From assembly GCA_946699065.1 (NCBI GenBank), contig CAMPDV010000389.1, positions 186,001 through 250,000 of the forward strand: a DNA stretch of 64,000 bases. The letters are read 5' to 3'. Source of the stretch: Loxodes magnus. Its lineage: Eukaryota > Ciliophora > Karyorelictea > Loxodida > Loxodidae. The position numbers were made by a program, and so were the translations under genes. Of the stretch, positions 23,321-34,800 are shown in pieces (position 1 is the stretch's first letter; every line of letters begins with the position of its first letter). The notes below the pieces were generated by a model. That model ran no database searches and was not told where the DNA came from. It was given only the letters and a program-made list of their open reading frames with translations.

Positions 23321-23555
23321 GAAAAGCTACAGGTATCAGATATAGTAATGAAAAGGAAACTGGCTCTGAAAAGAAGAGACATAGTGTAAAGTTCTAATTA
23401 CTGAAGATAACCTTTTAGTCAACTTCCTAATAACGTAGACAAATATAACACTAAAAAAGGATACATTGGAGGTTAGAAAGGTACTAAGAAGTAATATACA
23501 ACTAAGGCTAAACTATCTAGTGTAGTTTATAAGAGTACTAGATACGCAATGATGG

Positions 23556-23652
23556 CAAATCTTATTTATCTAATGTACATATAATGATAGAAAGTATCTT
23601 ATTTCGTATATATTATCTATATAAAGCTAAAGGCTTATTATATCTATAGCAC
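23556..23652 (-). repeat. perfect 97-bp inverted repeat, right arm
   Basis: Exact reverse complement of 21836-21932. It lies about 100 bp beyond the 3' end of the minus-strand TPR-kinase gene. Confidence 0.95.
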
Positions 23653-23749
23653 ACTTAAAGATAGAGATACCCTATCTAGACAGCTGATTAATTAGTAGAG
23701 AGCTTAAAAGTTAAAAGCTTTATATATTAAATTAAGTTTAAAAATGTCA

Positions 23750-26700
23750 TCAAGATTTACTCTCTTCCTTTCCCTTATCTTGAGATTAGTTTTCTATCTT
23801 CTAGAATAGTGCTACTGTTTCACCTTACTACTCATTGCTTTATTGTTATACTTGTTGAACTTTCATTTCTTATTATGATGAAAGACTTTCCGATACTTAT
23901 TGAGTTCCTATATTCTAGCCACTTTATGGCTGGCATTTCTATTTTATTTAGTCTAATTACTAATTAAAAGCATAGATATCTGGTCTTTAATTTGGATCAA
24001 AGCTGAAGCATTTCTTTAGTAATTAAGCTAATTCTGGATCTTAGGTTATTTCATTTGAAAATTTAGGGATTTGTCTTTACCAATAAATGACATTACCTGC
24101 TTCGGTATAGTTGGTTAAATCTGGAAAAGGTAAAGTTTCATTAAAAATCTCAATCGCTACACAAGCCAAAGACCAAATGTCACTCTTTTAACTTACTTTG
24201 TTTTAGAACAGCTCAGGAGCCATTCATTGTATTGATCCTTTAGATTCTTTTGTCGTTGTTACATTTGCTTCCCTTATTAGTCCTAAATCAGCTATTTTAG
24301 GAGAGTCGTTATCATCTAGCAGAATGTTAAGTGATTTCATGTCTCTATGGATCAAATTTCTAGAATGGATTGCCATCAGTCCTTCAGTAATTTGGCTTAG
24401 CAAGGTAAGCTTCTTTAAAAATCTTTTTTAGGATCCTTTAGTTTCCTCTCTAAACAGTTATTAAGTCTAAAGGACTTTATACAAGCTCCCTTTAGACATT
24501 AAATCCGTTAGCAGGAAAAACTAGTATTATTTTTCTTCTCTATCATCAATAGCTAATCCAATCAGCCTTAAGACTCTTTAGTGGTTGACTGATAGCAAAG
24601 CTTTGCACTCGTAATAAAAATCATTAATTAAGTTCTAAGAATTTTCGTTTGCCTTCATTCTCTTTAGAGCATAATTGTTTCCTTCTATGTTTATTTTATA
24701 GACCTTACCAAATCCACCTTTACCTAAGACTTATAAGGTTTTAAGATATTGCTCATTAGGAATTAATTCTTAATATTTTCATATTCTAACCAATGATCTG
24801 TTATCATAACCTGCACCCTTAAACTTTAAGTATTCATATATAACTTTGATCGTTATTTCTTTCTTAGGAATTTATAGCTTTGGATTTATCTTTACGGCTT
24901 GCTTAAAGCAATCTAGGGCTTCATAATCTTACCATTAATCTTAAAGTATTAAGCCTTTACAATGAAGTGCTTCGGCTTAATTGGGATTCTTGTTTAGAGC
25001 TATATTGATACATTCAATTGCTTCAGTATGTTTTCCTAATTTCCATAGCGCAAAACCTTTGTGTCTATATGAATCAAGATAATTGGGATTTAATTGTATA
25101 GCTTGGCTACTGCTCTCAATAGCTTATTCGTATTTTTCTAATTTATTAAGTGCATTCGCTAGATTGCTAAAAGTATTTGCATTATTAGGACTTAAATTAA
25201 TAATAATTTTGTAGGTTTTAACTGCTTCCTTAAAGTTATCGAAATCCATCTATATAGATGCTTTATGTGTTTAGGCAGCAATATATGAAGGATCAAGTTG
25301 GATAGCAATATCTAGGTTATTAAGCGCCTCCTATTTCTTTCCTAATCTTAATAAAGCTAAACCTTTATGAAATAAAAAGGCTGGAATTTTTGGATTTATT
25401 TATTTAGCTAAGTCAAAATTTTGGATGGCTTCTTCGTACTTTAATAATTATGTAAAAGCTAATCCTTTTAAATAAATCAAGTCTGCGTTCTAAGGGTATA
25501 TTTCTAAAGTAAAATTATAGATTTAGATGGCTTCGTTGTACTTTTTCAGATAAAAAAGTGTTTTTCCTTTGTATAAATTAACATTAAAATCTTTTGGATA
25601 TATTTTCAAAGCTAAGTCTAAACTTTGATTGGCTTCTTCGTATTTTTAAATCTCCATTAAAGCTAATCCTTTTAAGAAAAGCAAGTCTATGTTCTAAGGG
25701 TATATTTCTAAAGTAAAGTTAAAGATTTCGATGGCTTTGTTGTACTTTTTCAGATAAAAAAGTGTTTTTCCTTTGTTTAAATTGACATTAATATCCTTTG
25801 GATATATTTTCAAAGCTAAGTCAAAACTTTAGATAGCTTCTTCGTATTTTTATGTCTCCATTAAAGCTAATCCCTTTTGATAATGCAAATTTATGTTCTA
25901 AGGGTCTATTTCTAAAGCAAAGTTAAAGATTTCGATGGCTTCATTGTACTTTTTCAGATAAAAAAATACTATTCCTTTGTTTAAATTGACATTAATATCC
26001 TTTGGATATATTTTCAAAGCTAAGTCAAAACTTTGATTGGCTTCTTCGTATTTTTATGTCTCCATTAAAGCTAATCCTTTTTGATAATGCAAATTTATGT
26101 TCTAAGGGTCTATTTCTAAAGCAAAGTTAAAGATTTCGATGGCTTCATTGTGCCTTTACAAATTAAAAAGTGCTTTTCCTTTGTTTAAATTGACATCAAT
26201 ATCCTTTGGATTGATTTTCAAAGCTAAATCTAAACTTTAGATAGCTTCTTCGTATTTTTATATCTCTATTAAAGCTTATCCTTTTAATAAAAGCAAGTCT
26301 ATGTTCTAAGGGTATATTTCTAAAGTAAAGTTATAGATTTGGATGGCTTCATTGTACTTTTTCAATAATTAAAGTAAACATCCTTTCTATAGATTGACAT
26401 CAATATTCTTTGGATTGATTTTCAAAGCTAAGTCGAAACTTTGATTGGCTTCTTCGTATTTTTATGTCTCCATTAAAGCTAATCCTTTTTGATAATGCAA
26501 GCTTATGTTCTAAGGGTCTATTTCTAAAGCAAAGTTAAAGATTTCGATGGCTTCATTGTGCTTTTTCAGATTTAAAAGTGCTTTTCCTTTTTCTCAATAA
26601 GCAACTACCATTTTTGGTTCTATATCTATTACTTTGTTGAAGTTCTATATTGCCTCTTCATATTATTTTTGACTTACCAATATTATTCCTTTTACTAAAT

Positions 26701-26821
26701 AAGCTTTAGCTAGGCCTGGCTCTAACTCTATAGCTTTGCTAATGCACTCCATTGCTTCAGTTCACTTTTTTTAATCAAAAAAGCTTAAACCTTTGGTTAT
26801 AAGTTCTTAGGCTTGCTACAT
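23750..26821 (-). CDS. TPR-repeat TKL-like protein kinase, 1023 aa
   Basis: ATG 26819-26821 (M-Q-Q-A-Q-E-L, as in the 10.6 kb paralogue) to TGA 23750-23752, immediately followed by a second TGA: exactly 1,024 codons. About 18 TPR units span residues 1-620, and the kinase domain about 690-970. Visible are the glycine loop G-K-G-G-F-G, Y-A-L-K, H-R-D-M-K-S-L-N-I-L-L-D-D, A-D-L-G and Q-W-M-A-P-E-L with W from TGA. Catalytic residues are intact. The middle of the TPR array repeats with a 204-bp period (two TPRs), showing recent internal expansion. The gene converges on the pseudogene at 20.25-21.28 kb. The upstream block shared with the other copies lies 75-150 bp before the ATG. Confidence 0.92.
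25390..26590 (-). repeat. 204-bp higher-order tandem array inside a TPR region
   Basis: The block running from gcttcttcgtatttttatg through ctaagggtctatttctaaag recurs about every 204 bp, nearly six times, with few differences. Each period encodes two alternating TPR types (68 residues), so the array grew by duplicating TPR pairs in frame. Confidence 0.85.
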
Positions 26822-26893
26822 TTTAAAATCACTGCTTTTTTGCCTTTTTAAACAAGATTTTTCGGTTACTAAAACGCAGTTAAATTCATAAGT

Positions 26894-26970
26894 ATTTAGT
26901 TTTATTTTTATCAGAAACCAACAATTTGTCTCTCTTTCTCCTTATCTACTAAAAATGGATTTTAAGCTGT
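26894..26970 (-). promoter_or_regulatory. third copy of the conserved upstream block
   Basis: The reverse complement matches 10446-10520 (aaaatccatttttag, gagaaagagagac, ttggtttctgata), 75-150 bp upstream of the ATG at 26821. Confidence 0.3.
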
Positions 26971-27825
26971 TCTTGTATTCTTCAAGCTAGTAACTCTCTC
27001 CTCCCATCAAGCAGTTACTTTAAATGATTTAGTTTCCTCGCCTTCTTCAGTATTTTAGTTTCCGTTTCCTATCTTTCTCCTCTAGATCCTAGTAACTAAC
27101 TAAAAGTATCTGACAGATAAACAGAATTAGAGAGCGCAAGGAGCTTTTTTTTGATGCGGAGCAACAGATAACTAAGTAAATTTTATCAGCTTAAAAGCTA
27201 GACCAACCTAGCCAGTTCAGTTCTTAAGACAAATCCAGAAAAGCAAAGATTAAGATTGGATCAACGGATTTATCCCAATAGCCAGCATTTTAAAAGCCTG
27301 TAGGCATAGCAAACTGTAAATCAAGGGATTTATTTTCAATACTTCTTATTTCATTCCTTAAAGCTCGCCTTTAATGCTCATCTTTTCATACTCCTTTCTG
27401 ATACAGAGTAGATGTATATTAGTTATCTAAAGCTAGATCTATTAATAGTAAGCATTTGACTTATAAGAGCTTGCATGTTGGAACTCCTGGGTTAAGATAT
27501 TTGGAAATCCCGTTATAAAGCTGGATTAATTTTTGGCTTATAACTCTGATATTTATCAAGCCTCAAGCTGGATAATATCTCAGCTTTTTACTAAGGAGTT
27601 TAATTAATAAGAGCGAAGGTTTTATCCTTTTTGCTCTCTAAAATTGGTTAAGTTCTCTACCTGTTCAAAGATTCTTCGCGTTTCTCTAAGCATAAGCAGA
27701 GAAATTCATTTCTGTCTGTTTAGCTCTCTCAAGCTTTGATTTTCCCTCATTAAATTAGCTTTCTTAGAGCTTCTTTAAGCTTATTTTCGACTAGAGTCGA
27801 TACCAGTCTAAGCTACACTAATTAT
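26971..27825. other. intergenic, no gene seen
   Basis: Upstream flank of the TPR-kinase gene. The first 150 bp is similar to the flank of the 10.6 kb gene; beyond that I see no coding frame or repeat I can support. Confidence 0.4.
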
Positions 27826-28962
27826 ATGGCATCATATTCTTTAGAGAGCCAAGCTAAATCTGCTAACTAGCATCTAAAGGTAGAATGCTTCAGTGTTTGG
27901 AGCTCAATTAGCAAAGGTTGCAACTAGCAGCTGAGTATTGATTAAGAGGATTAAAAAGAAGATAGACTTAAATATTTAAATGTAGTCATTTAAGGAAAAA
28001 CGATGGCTATTAGTTAAGTGAGAGTTCGGATATTTATAAGGTAAGCAATGAAATGCTTAAGATATAAAGACACTGCAGATGTTATCTTGCTCTCTGTATT
28101 GAAGCTCTAATCTTTAGAAGAAGGTAAGAAATATTATTCTAGCAAGCATCCAAGCTATACTATCTATATAGCTCATAACAAGCAAATTAGAGGAAGAAGT
28201 AGCAGAGTTTAAGACTTAACTGCACGAAAATATGAGCAAGATTTAACAATGAATTTAGGTACTAAAAGAGAACAAAGGAAACTAGGAGATTAAAAGACTT
28301 TCATCTTTTGGTTATTTAACAAGAAATGTTTACAGCTAAAATTACTTAGCTTAGCAATAAACCTATTCTCAAAGAAAAGCTAAAATGAAAAGCTTTACTT
28401 TAAATTGTGTTTTTAAAATAGTACCTTCTTCAATATATTTACATAGAAAAATAACGGAAGTATCATATATAGAAGGATCTTTAGAGAGGATGTAGAGGTA
28501 ATGGATTAATATGGCATCTACATAAGTATTATTAAGTAAAATGGAGATACTAAAGATGGTGTCTTAAACTGTATTTCTCATCATTGTTTTAAACATCTAG
28601 TTAGTAATATATAAGAGGGAAATATAGTAAGATAGTAGGGTTAAAATCTATATTACCAACTTATAGAAATAAGCACAAAGGTTTAAATAGAGAATAATGT
28701 TTATTAAGTTCAAAATATAGTATTATAGAAGCTGCTTTTAGGTCATATTTATGAACTTATTAAGTCTATAAGGCTAGTTATATATAAACGTACTTTGGAA
28801 ATATATGTAAATATTAGTTAAATTATAAAGCAAGCTAGAGTGACGTGTTATATAGCATTAACTAGATAAAGCCTAAAAAGCCAAGTATTTAAATACCTCT
28901 TTACTTTCTATTTATAGTTTAAACAAGTATTTACAAAAATGCCTTGCTATATCTGTAAATGA
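27826..28962 (+). CDS. hypothetical protein, 378 aa
   Basis: ATG 27826 to TGA 28960-28962 is 379 codons with no internal TGA at all, while several would be expected by chance at this base composition; Q is often TAA/TAG. The N-terminal 90 residues are polar. The remainder mixes K/Q/N-rich and hydrophobic stretches, with C-I-S-H-H-C-F-K-H near residue 250 and a C-terminal C-Y-I-C-K. No family recognised. Convergent with the RING/MORN gene (49 bp apart). The start could also be the internal ATG at 28012. Confidence 0.42.
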
Positions 28963-28999
28963 ATAGATTGGATTATATAAGTTTTCTATTAATCAATAA

Positions 29000-29015
29000 G
29001 GTGACCTAGGTCACC
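29000..29015. repeat. perfect 16-bp palindrome at a stop codon
   Basis: ggtgacctaggtcacc reads the same on both strands and contains the TGA stop (29011-29013) of the minus-strand RING/MORN gene. It could form a small cruciform or RNA hairpin at the transcript end. Confidence 0.8.
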
Positions 29016-30165
29016 CCATAGAATAACCTCTCTTCTTCACCATGTCTCTCTTAAAGACCATTATATCTGAGCATTATTTTATGCCGCTCTTTTGCATATA
29101 GTAGCTCGGCTTATTTTTGCTCACTATCATTGGTGAATTGTCTCCTAGGTAAACATATTCTTCGTATTGCGTTTTCTGGGTTTTCTAATAGGTTTCTTTT
29201 ATTAGTTTGTTGACTGTTTGTAGATCTACCTCTCCCCAGTCGTATTTGACGCTGCCATCTGGCCTGTCTATTCTTACTTATCCTTAAAACTTCTTATCTT
29301 TGTAAAACCCTCTTCTGATATTCCCGTTTTCTTGCTACTCGATAACTGCTCCTTTTATCTCGTCATTCTCCACATCCTTTATGTTAAATTAACTACCATC
29401 ATGTCTTATCCAACCTACCCTGCCAAAACGAGTGTTGTTTATGAACTCTCCACACTCGAAGCATCCAGTGTTTCTATACTTTTGAATGCCAAATCCATGT
29501 CTTTTACCATCTTTTATCTCTCCCAAGTAGATTCACTTATCAGTCTTCAATATTCCAATACTTGCTCTATCAAGCTTTTTTAAATCCATTGAAATTTCGT
29601 TATGATGTTCTTAGTTCTTAGCAAGTGAATTCTAAATTTCCTACTTCTAATACCGGATCTAGTTTTTAAGTTCATCTATAGTCTTCTAGTACTACTGATG
29701 ATCGTTAGCCAACTAAACAGTAACTGCTCACAACTTCTAGTTTTCAGCTCTCAGCGTATCGTTTTCCTTCTTCAAATCCTCGTTTTCTCTCTTCAATATC
29801 ACATTATCCTAGAACATAAGCTGCTCTTCCATCTTACTCAAATTCACTTTACTATTCGGGCAAGTTAACTTCTCATGCTCCTACAGTTTCTCCAGTTTCA
29901 ATATCTAATCACATCCCTATCGACACTTAATCTGCAGGCTATTAATCTAATTCCTAATTATTCTATGAGCTTTCTCAACTGAAATATGAGCAACTCTACA
30001 GTTAGGACATTTATTACTCTTATCTAGTCACTTAGAGAGGCATTAGTTGCAGTAGAGGTTCTAGCATTCCGAGCATTCAACGGGTTCTTCGGAGACATCA
30101 GAGCATATTTTGCAGATGAACTCTGGATCTACAGTATCAGTGAAAAATTCAATAGAGTATCCCAT
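29011..30165 (-). CDS. RING / TRAF-type zinc finger / coiled-coil / MORN protein, 384 aa
   Basis: ATG 30163-30165 to TGA 29011-29013 is exactly 385 codons. Residues ~17-57 form a C3HC4-like RING finger (C-K-I-C, C-S-E-C, C-N-Q-C-L-S-K-W-L, C-P-N-C-R), with the conserved W encoded by TGA. Residues ~65-105 look like a TRAF-type zinc finger (C-R-Q-G-C, L-x-E-H-E-K-L-T-C). A coiled coil follows to about 210. From ~215 there are at least two MORN-like units (Y-L-G-E-I-K-D-G-K-R-H-G-F-G and F-E-C-G-E-F). RING plus TRAF-zf suggests an E3 ubiquitin ligase, and MORN repeats often target membranes or the ciliate cortex; both roles are inference from family knowledge. Single copy here and unrelated to the TPR-kinase cluster. 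Confidence 0.88.
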
Positions 30166-31081
30166 TATTAATATTATACCCTTAATTTAAATCCCCTTTA
30201 CTTCTTAATTAAGCTAAGCATTTCTAGTATACAATACTAAGCGAATATTATCTGAAAGTAGAGCAATAAGTAATAGGCTGCAATACTGGGGTGTGGTGTG
30301 GTGTGGAAGAGATGAGATGAGGATAGTGGTGGTTTTGCTTGAGTGAAAGAGGATTGATGGAAGTAATTTGAGGAATGGGGAAGGAGAATATAGACGAGTG
30401 GTTGAAGAAGGAGTTGATAGTTATAAATAAGAGATCTCAGCTAGGTTTGAGCTTAAGGTTTTATCTTCTATATCTTATTATAAATATCAGTTGAAACATA
30501 ATCAGAGTCAGCATTAAGTTATATGTTGGCTAAAGTAATGAAAGGCTAAAAGAAAGTTTTATTGGAAATGTAGTGAAACGTAGAAAGAGATATATCTCCA
30601 AATGAGCTGAGTCTCTATTAAGAAAAAGCCCTAAAAGCTTAAGAAAGTAGAAATATTAGCTAAGGAAAGAATTCGCTGTATTATGAGCAGGCATTAAGTA
30701 AAGAAATGTATATAAGGAGAACGAGAGTAATTCTCATTACCTTAAAAGTATCTCTTTGCTAAATTTAGTATCTTGAGTCGATACTCAATGTGCTAATACT
30801 TATTACAGTACTTTTTTAAGTTTTATCACTCATCTAAAATACCAATATATCAAGCTATGATTGCTTACTCCATATGAAGCATTAAGTAAGAAGCACATTA
30901 ACTATCTCTGTATCCCCTATCATCAAATACTATCATTTATCTGCTACTTTCTCCATCACCACTATAATTATATTATTATCCTTCCTTTTCTAGAACAACC
31001 ATCGTAATAAATTTGATAGCACCTGAATAAAAAAATCAAATCTGACTGATAAAATTTAATTTAGAAACACTTCCTAAAAAA
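30166..31081. other. divergent intergenic region with a GT-rich microsatellite
   Basis: Lies between the divergent RING/MORN and Hrd1-like genes, so it should contain both promoters. A short g-g-t-g-t repeat occurs at about 30289-30305. No coding frame supported. Confidence 0.4.
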
Positions 31082-32322
31082 ATGAAAGCGAACAAAATCT
31101 ATTATTTCTCCAGTACTCTTGTATTTCTACTAGGCGTCTTCCACTCCTCATCCATCAACAAAGGTGACTTATATCTCACAGCCACTTATATGCTATCCAG
31201 CAAAATCCACTTAATCATCCTAATGAATTTTTAAATCTGCATCGAGCTCATTTTGACTGAAATACTACTGAAGATCTATATCGGGAAACTTAGAGAAGCT
31301 GAGAAACAGAATTTATCCAGTGAGATCTAGCACAGGTTTTGGAATCTTATTTGACTGCTTTAGTTCATAATTCATATGACTTCGCTTAACTTTGTCCAGA
31401 TGTTCACTATTCAGCTGCTAATTTTAATTCACAAGATTACTCTCAAGAGAACAGAGTACATAATAGCAGAATCCTAGACATCCTGAACGGTTCACTTCAA
31501 AATTTCCCAACTACAGTTAATTCTATTCTGCGTTGATATCTACATCTTCTACCAGTTCTACCAGATACTGATGGGATATACCAACTGGATTATACGAGAA
31601 AGCGACCTGCTTAAAATTTTTGTCCTTGAGCATCTGATTTTCTTCATTGAGAAGATATAATATGGGATCTAGTACCTGTTTAACTTCTACGAGCTGATGA
31701 TCAAGCAAGCGCTTTGGGATAACAAGACAACCTATATACAGGTATTGGACTACATTTTCAAGATAATTAAGCTGATTACCTCAATCATACTCACCTTGCA
31801 CTTCTTCACCTTTGGATACTTTTCTCTGTTCTATCTGTCTATTTTACTAGACTAGATTTACAGTCTTTAGACTAGTACAAACGACTTTATGTAGACTAGG
31901 AAGATTCTGCAGAGGATTAAAATGTTCCCTGATGTAGATTAGTAGACTTTGAAAGAAAGTGGGGATAAGTGTATCATGTGCTATGAGGAACCGTAGTAGG
32001 CGAAGCGTATTAACTGTGGGCATATTTTCCATTTCAGCTGCTTGAAGTAAATTTTTATTGTAGGGAGTATCTTGAACGAAACTCCAAGCCTTAATGTCCA
32101 GTCTGCAAGCAAAACATCAACGAAATGTTCTATTACAAGGAGGAAAAAAAAGTGGCAAAGCAGGAGAACACAACTGAGGTCATATAATTACCATTTCTAG
32201 GAGCGAAAGTAGGAAAGTAAGTTGGAGCTGTTGAATGGGGACTACCTGTACTGGCTACAAATAAATTGCATACTCCAGTAAGTTAGCTAAACTTCAGGTT
32301 GATGAGAATAAGATAGAACTGA
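31082..32322 (+). CDS. Hrd1/synoviolin-like membrane RING E3 ubiquitin ligase, 407 aa, one intron
   Basis: Exon 1 is 31082-32046 and exon 2 is 32064-32322; joined length is 408 codons, ending TGA TGA. Residues 1-270 contain several hydrophobic segments with short loops. A RING-H2 finger spans ~297-336: C-I-M-C, N-C-G-H-I-F-H-F-S-C-L-K, then C-P-V-C. This matches Hrd1/synoviolin (and AMFR-type) ER-membrane E3 ligases that ubiquitinate misfolded proteins in ERAD, including the I-x-x-F-P and D-x-C-I-x-C approach to the RING. The RING is only complete if the 17-nt intron inside it is removed. The C-terminal tail after the RING is short for the family. TGA is W at two sites (near residues 101 and 157). 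Confidence 0.88.
32047..32063 (+). other. 17-nt spliceosomal-type mini-intron
   Basis: gtaaatttttattgtag has GTAA at the 5' end and TAG at the 3' end. Removing it joins C-L-K to E-Y-L-E-R-N and restores the C-P-V-C zinc ligands; without removal the frame is lost. Heterotrich ciliates are known for 15-16-nt introns, so a 17-nt intron is plausible here. Confidence 0.85.
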
Positions 32323-33300
32323 TGAACGGACTAATTTTTACCTTACTAAATTAGAGAGAAAACTAGCTTCAATGAACTTAAACTTAAGCATTAATTTTTT
32401 AAGTCGACTGATATTCACTTTTATTGTGTTAGTCTAACCATTTTTAAGAACTTAATCAAAGCTTAAAAGCAGTTCGATTAGTAAGCTATCTCTAGAAGTA
32501 AGAGTTTGGTTGTTAGAGATAATATGAAAGTTGAAAGAAAGGAGAGTTAGAAGTAGGTAAGTAAGTAAAGGAGCATGAAATGAGGAGTTGTAGATGCATT
32601 AAGAAAACGAGTTGATTGGGTATTGCTGGTTTTTGTTATGCTTAAGATTTGAGCAAAATAATACAGATAAAAATGAATAGGCTTAACTAAATTGACGAGC
32701 TTGTTTCTGTAAGATTATAGAAGAGTAGATCTACTTATGGATATAAAAATGATGAGGTGATGAAAGAGTTTTCAACTGAAAACTGAAAAAAGAAAAAATG
32801 AGTCTCTCTTTGAGTTTTCCAGAATGATGGGAAAACCACTCCTAAAATAATTTGCAAGTTAATATACCAGAAGCCTTTGCTTCTTACTTAATTACTTGTT
32901 CAATGCTTCTAACCCTATAATTATTCTCAGTCTTTTTTCTTTTACTAGACTTGGAAATCTTAAAAGCCAATATTCTTTATGAAATGTGGACTTTATTATC
33001 GAATTTTTGGTTGGCTTTTATATCAAAACTTCCATAAAATAAGCCTCGCATTTAAGATCTTTCAAATTCAAGCTTTGGTTCATTTCAACTTCTAAACGTA
33101 CAAATTTGAATAGTTTTTTCTGTATAATTTTTAGAAGTTTGATTGCAAATGAGTTGAAGCATAAAATTTGTCTTTAATTTCCTTTTGTATAACGAATTAA
33201 GTTCTAGATGGCAACTGAGTATTGGATAATTTAACTACCTAGCTTTTTATATCCTTAGTAACTTTATATTTCATATAGCTCTTCTATTAGGGATCCTTCA
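32323..33300. other. intergenic, no gene seen
   Basis: No supported coding frame; AT-rich. Confidence 0.35.
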
Positions 33301-33960
33301 TTACAACTTTACATATATTAAGACATCTTTGCGAGGTTAGCCTCCTCATTTCTTTCTCAACTTTGGCTACTCATTTTCTTAAGTGATCATTGCGCTAGCT
33401 GAACTTTTAGCTCTTTTCTTTACCTACTCTATCAAAGCTTGATAAGCTTTAGCTCGCAATTTCTTTCCTTATTCCTTTGGCTCTAGTCAAGTTAGATTCC
33501 CTTCTTCTTCGTCAAGCTTCTAGCATATTTGCAGTATAAGACTTACTGAGGTATTGTTACCTCCCTCCTAATAACCGCTTTACTTCTTATAGCTCCCTTT
33601 TTCTATCTAACTTAGCTATCTATATCTTATCAGTTCAAAAATAGCCTTTCACATCTTTTTTTACTCAATAAGTTAAAGAAGAAAGACAAGGCTAAGCTAA
33701 GTTTTCAGGTCTTACACACTTAATCTGATAGATATCTAAAGAAAGGTAGTCATTGAATGTCTTAAACCAACCAGCAAATAAGGGTAGGAACAGAGTAAGA
33801 AATGAATCTGCGACTATAAGCATATAGAGGGATTAAGACAGGGAGGAGATGAAATAAGCAGATAAGACATAAAAGTAGATAATTGAAGCTAGACAATACA
33901 GCGAACTGAAAGAGCTACTAAGCCAGATAAGTTTAGAACTAAGAATAGAGAAGTCTAGGC
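33300..33960 (+). pseudogene. membrane-protein remnant (family L, copy 1)
   Basis: Plus-strand hydrophobic segments (33390-33620) are followed by a cytosolic part. In one frame it reads K-V-V-I-E-C-L-K-P, K-Q-G-Q-E-Q, K-K-W-I, H-I-E-G-L-R-Q-G, and the second copy at 56640-56880 keeps that frame with W encoded by TGA in both. The frame changes at least once between the membrane part and this tail. It is followed by a TPR-gene remnant, as in copy 2. Confidence 0.45.
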
Positions 33961-34370
33961 TTATAATTAAACTTTGAAGGGAATATAGTAAAGATTAAAA
34001 CACCCCACTGTAAATAAATTGATAGGAAGTATCAAAAGCTTTACCTTAAGAGAATTTCAAGTTAGAGAGGCAAAATAACAACTTCATTTCAGCTTAAATT
34101 AGCTAAAAGTAATGGTAAACATAAGAATGAAATTAGCTTCGTATTAGGAAATAAGTAAGTACTTATTTAGCCAACAGTTATCAGTATGTCAGTTAGCAAG
34201 GCTTAGGAATATTCTTAATTCAGTAGTTTGACGAAACTAGTAGAAGGGAAGTAGTTATCGTTAGTATGACTCATTCTACTCGCAAAATCTTCCGTAATTT
34301 ATAGAGTCAAAAATCAGACAAAGAGGAAAAATTTCTAACTTTGGATATAGGTTAAAAGTTATGCTTTAGG

Positions 34371-34800
34371 GTACGAATTTAAGTTAGTAAGGGAAATTAG
34401 CTTACTACTAAGAAGGTTTATATGAAACTATTGACAGTTTGATTATAGCTATAGAAATGACACCTGTCATCTTAGTTTATACCTTAAAAGGAACTGACTT
34501 GAAAAATCTGAATCATATGATCCAGCTTTTAAAGGATTAGAACTGCTCTTTGAATCTAACTTATTAATATTATATTGCATTAACAGTAGAGACCTAGATG
34601 AAATTTCAAAAGCTAATACTGGGACTTTCCTAATTATAGCGTATAAAAACAAAGAACTTGCTCTCGTAGTTTTGGACAAATTCAAAATATTAATTGAGAG
34701 TCAGTCATTAAACATTATCTAGATATGCAGAAGCTTGCTAAAGTAAGGGGTATGTTCCTTTGATTTGAGGCTAGATAAAGAAATATATGAGATTTTCAGA
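34371..34800 (+). pseudogene. TPR-gene remnant
   Basis: From ATG 34371 the sequence reads like the TPR family N-terminus (L-S-Q-Q-G-K-L-A-Y-Y-Q-E-G-L-Y-E-T-I-D-S-L) and one TPR continues to T-L-K-G-T. The frame then shifts near 34500, where Y-D-P-A-F-K-G-L-E-L continues in another frame. Homologous to 58200-58650. Confidence 0.5.

Noticed and set aside
21836..23652. Calling the 97-bp inverted repeat a DNA transposon with terminal inverted repeats
   Set aside because: No transposase is seen in the spacer and no target-site duplication is visible at the outer ends, and weaker inverted similarity continues outside. Reported as an open finding only.
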